A stretch of 64,000 nucleotides of DNA from Prevotella sp. S7-1-8 (GTDB lineage Bacteria; Bacteroidota; Bacteroidia; Bacteroidales; Bacteroidaceae). The stretch lies in the NCBI RefSeq assembly GCF_000758925.1, contig NZ_JRNC01000031.1, forward strand, positions 1 to 64,000, written 5' to 3'. The number at the start of each line of letters is the position of its first letter. Positions within the stretch are counted from its first letter, which is position 1. The position numbers and the translations under genes were made by a program. The notes below the pieces were generated by a model that saw nothing but the letters and a program-made list of their open reading frames with translations, did no database searches and was not told the DNA's origin. Positions 61,888 to 64,000 of this stretch are shown here, piece after piece.

Positions 61888-62352
61888 TTATTCTTTTCTT
61901 TTGTCAGCCGAATAGGTTACGTGCGTGGCCTTGGCCTTTCTCAAAGCTTGCTTTACATCGGTTATAATTCCCATGCGCGTGTCGCGATCCGCCTTAATGG
62001 CGACGGTCATTATCTCGCGGTCTTCCGGAAGCATTCGAGCCTGGTCAGCTGACACATAGTCCGCGACATCGTCAGCATTGACAAACCTGTCATTTATCTG
62101 AATATAGGTTTTACCGTCTTTCGCCAACTTTGTCCCCACTGCCGGTCGGCCTATATATATATAGGTGACAGCCGTCTTCTTGGTCAAACGCGTAAGCTCC
62201 GTACCCTGCGGCAACCTGTATTGAACCTTGACTGCCACCTTTTGCATGTGCGTGACAATCATAAAAAAGAAAAGAACCGTAAATATCAGATCTGGCAAGG
62301 AGGCCGTGTTGAGCCCCGGCACCTGTCGGTCACGGTGGCGAAACATGCTCAT
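61888..62352 (-). CDS. exbD: ExbD/TolR-like protein (second copy)
   Basis: 154 residues from the ATG at 62352 (MSMFRHRDRQVPGLNTASLP). This start overlaps the upstream exbD stop in an ATGA junction; the longer reading from 62430 would lie inside that gene. One membrane helix (about 21-42, DLIFTVLFFFMIVTHMQ) follows the family pattern LNTASLPDLIF. Its conserved Asp (Asp21, LPDLIF) is the proton-site residue. A periplasmic domain follows. ExbD works with ExbB and TonB to energise outer-membrane transport. It is the last gene of the cluster. Confidence 0.88.
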   Translation of the reverse strand: MSMFRHRDRQVPGLNTASLPDLIFTVLFFFMIVTHMQKVAVKVQYRLPQGTELTRLTKKTAVTYIYIGRPAVGTKLAKDGKTYIQINDRFVNADDVADYVSADQARMLPEDREIMTVAIKADRDTRMGIITDVKQALRKAKATHVTYSADKRKE

Positions 62353-62900
62353 GGCTCGCCTCCTTCCTGCTTGTCCGCGACATGATTGGGCATCGTTCCA
62401 TTGTACTGCTCGGCTATACGTTGCGGACATTGGGCCATTATCACATCTCGTTGCTTGGGCAAAAGCGCGTCAAAGTCTTTTTTGAAAATCCTTTTGGCCA
62501 CACTGTTTCGCCAGTTCTTATAGGCTGTCACCAACTCGTTTTGCAATTGAAAATAGGCATCATAACTTGCCTCCGGGGCCACGTCTATTTTGATAAGATG
62601 CCTTTTCCCCATCCTTTTGACAAAACCCTCCACGCACATTCGCAACTTGTTGACAGGCAAAACGCGCCCATCAACAAACAGTTTGCCGTTTTCGTCAATA
62701 CGCAAAACCATCATCGTACCTTTAGCGACAAACGACTCTTGCCGCTCTTGTTTGTCCGCCGGCGGCAACTGTCGAGACAGCCCCTTGTCCATACCCATAT
62801 TAGTGGTGACAAGAAAGAAGATCAACAACATAAAGGAAATGTCAGCCGTTGAGGTCGTGTTGAGCTCTGGAACGCTATGTCGACGACGGTAAAATCTCAT
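62349..62900 (-). CDS. exbD: ExbD/TolR-like protein (first copy)
   Basis: 183 residues. ELNTTSTADISFMLLIFFLV (about 12-31) is the ExbD membrane helix, with the conserved Asp in ADISF. The periplasmic domain has GTMMVLRIDENGKLFVDGRV and HLIKIDVAPEASYDAYFQLQ. A basic tail (about 145-183) is longer than usual. Start at ATG 62900, overlapping the upstream stop by 4 bp. Two exbD genes in tandem suggest a hetero-oligomeric stator, common in Bacteroidetes. Confidence 0.9.
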   Translation of the reverse strand: MRFYRRRHSVPELNTTSTADISFMLLIFFLVTTNMGMDKGLSRQLPPADKQERQESFVAKGTMMVLRIDENGKLFVDGRVLPVNKLRMCVEGFVKRMGKRHLIKIDVAPEASYDAYFQLQNELVTAYKNWRNSVAKRIFKKDFDALLPKQRDVIMAQCPQRIAEQYNGTMPNHVADKQEGGEP

Positions 62901-63406
62901 TTCTTTCGAATGTATTTTGTAGAGCCGTAGACCACCATCGCGACAGCTATCACCATTAAAACCAATGATGTGTAGATGAACATGTCAGAGACTTTCAACC
63001 AAAAAAAAGTGGTATAACGAGTGCCGTTAATCAGCATTTCCGTGGAGGATCCAACAAGGAAACTTAACGCGAGCAATACCATCACGCCAAAAAACACGCC
63101 GTAACCTATTCTCTTGATTGGTATGTTGTTGTCGTAGGAGTCACTCTTTCCCCTAACTTTCAAAGTACGAAAAACCGTCCATGCAACCATGCCGACAGTT
63201 CCAATGACCAGCAAATATATCCATCCGATGAGCGCGTTGGTAAATAAAGGAGCGTTGAAGTTTGGGTTTTCATCGAATGGACGACTATAGCCTACAAACC
63301 AAAGCAACGCATAAATCAAGACGCTCAAAGCCACAAGCGTATAAAAGACGCTCATGGACAGCCTCTCGACAGGCCATCTTTTCCAATTTTTAATATTGCC
63401 CATCAT
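62897..63406 (-). CDS. Four-helix membrane protein in the exb cluster
   Basis: 169 residues with about four hydrophobic helices (near 18-40, 55-78, 99-121 and 139-161). It is probably an accessory of the ExbB/ExbD complex, by position: it starts inside the exbB stop (ATGA overlap, ATG 63406) and ends overlapping exbD. I recognise no motif of known transport proteins, and the family function is unknown. No signal peptide beyond the first helix. Confidence 0.75.
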   Translation of the reverse strand: MMGNIKNWKRWPVERLSMSVFYTLVALSVLIYALLWFVGYSRPFDENPNFNAPLFTNALIGWIYLLVIGTVGMVAWTVFRTLKVRGKSDSYDNNIPIKRIGYGVFFGVMVLLALSFLVGSSTEMLINGTRYTTFFWLKVSDMFIYTSLVLMVIAVAMVVYGSTKYIRKK

Positions 63407-64000
63407 TCGTTTTTCAACTTGTATTTCATCACAGAGTCAAGCAGACTAATGGCAGACTCTTCCATCTGCGATGTTAAATGCTCTATCTTTGACAGGATAT
63501 AGTTATAAAAAATCATCAACACGAGCGCCACGATAATTCCAAAAATAGTCGTGATCAATGCCACTTTCATGCCAGAAGCCACGATTGTCGGACTGATGTC
63601 ACCAGCCATTTGAATTTGGTCGAAAGCCATCACCATACCAATAACCGTACCCAAAAAACCCAACGATGGAGCCATGGCGATGAACAAAGTGATCCACGAG
63701 CAACCCTTTTCAAGGTTCGCGCTCTGCACCGATCCATAGCTTGTGACAGACCGCTCTATGTTGTCAATACTCTCATCCAATCGTTCCAATCCTTGGTAAC
63801 ATATCGAAGCGACTGGCCCCCGGGTTTCGCGGCACTGCTTTTTTGCCCCCTCTATGTCGCCAAGCATTATCTTGTCATCCAAGTCCGCCATAAACTTCTT
63901 GGCGTTAATCTCCGACAAACTCAGATAAATGATACGCTCTATGCAAAACGCCAAACCTAACACCAACGCCAAAGCGACCAAGGACATAAAGCCCGCGTTA
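63403..64000 (-). CDS. exbB: ExbB/TolQ/MotA family protein, 5' end off the window
   Basis: Partial: the frame is open to the window edge, and NAGF precedes the in-window ATG at 63987, so the start lies outside. At least 199 residues are visible. The family helix FMSLVALALVLGLAFCIERI leads to a cytoplasmic loop. SVQSANLEKGCSWITLFIAM and APSLGFLGTVIGMVMAFDQI are the hallmark third and second conserved helices, and VALITTIFGIIVALVLMIFYN the last. ExbB forms the stator with ExbD. First known gene of a coupled four-gene run. Confidence 0.9.
   Translation of the reverse strand, partial: NAGFMSLVALALVLGLAFCIERIIYLSLSEINAKKFMADLDDKIMLGDIEGAKKQCRETRGPVASICYQGLERLDESIDNIERSVTSYGSVQSANLEKGCSWITLFIAMAPSLGFLGTVIGMVMAFDQIQMAGDISPTIVASGMKVALITTIFGIIVALVLMIFYNYILSKIEHLTSQMEESAISLLDSVMKYKLKNE

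Overview
The window looks like a chromosomal segment of an anaerobic member of the Bacteroidales, most likely Prevotella or a close relative. Supporting signs are repeated promoters of the Bacteroidetes type (TTG, about 20 bp, then TAnnTTTG), an extended S16 protein, DUF4494, DUF3332, DUF5056 and DUF6249-type proteins, a DUF5112/DUF5113-type histidine kinase, a PorE-like type IX secretion lipoprotein, and a cargo-like secreted protein with a type IX sorting tail. I see no integrase, insertion sequence, CRISPR array, prophage or rRNA.

Layout. 1-1.4 kb: a TPR protein. 1.7-7.4 kb (minus): a six-gene block, Rep_3-like initiator, DUF4494, YggS, Fur-family regulator, PurA, HisS, ending in a strong terminator. 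7.8-9.3 kb: divergent rpsP and a DUF3332 lipoprotein. 9.5-14.7 kb: a calcineurin-like phosphoesterase and a convergent pair of exported proteins (sorting-tail protein and NUC1-type nuclease). 15.5-20.5 kb: an AraC-type regulator with an AT-hook-like tail, tRNA-Ser and tRNA-Glu, a LysM/periplasmic-binding-fold protein, a beta-barrel protein and a POT peptide transporter. 21-24.3 kb (minus): nucleotide-sugar genes rfbB-manC-manA. 24.5-28 kb: bcp and thrA. 28.4-34 kb: a complete glycine cleavage operon gcvT-gcvH-gcvPA-gcvPB-lpd. 34.6-39.4 kb: a TPP riboswitch followed by thiD-thiE-thiC-thi4-thiE2. 39.4-44 kb: a flippase and three glycosyltransferases. 44-46.7 kb: a zinc-ribbon protein, an acidic-tailed protein and a short AbgT-like membrane protein. 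46.7-50.9 kb: a response regulator and its large sensor kinase. 51-54 kb: eda-kdgK with a divergent LacI-type regulator. 54-61.7 kb: a conserved hypothetical, porE, an ECF sigma operon, a NOL1/NOP2/Sun methyltransferase, folA and an Lrp-type regulator. 61.9-64 kb: a translationally coupled ExbB/ExbD cluster running off the right edge.

How the genes work together. The gcv operon turns glycine into one-carbon units, CO2, ammonia and NADH. The thi operon makes thiamine phosphate with a Thi4-type thiazole synthase instead of ThiFSGH. The kdgK/eda pair degrades 2-keto-3-deoxygluconate under a divergent regulator. The nucleotide-sugar genes, flippase and glycosyltransferases build surface polysaccharide. 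PorE and the sorting-tail protein point to type IX secretion.

The most unusual points are a Thi4 with histidine at the sulfur-donor position, a sensor kinase whose ATPase and phosphoacceptor histidine lie in two different degenerate kinase modules, a plasmid-type initiator heading a housekeeping operon, a candidate small RNA between thrA and gcvT, and several intergenic tracts built of degenerate GC-rich units of about 22 nt. I did not find a clear new defence or mobile system.
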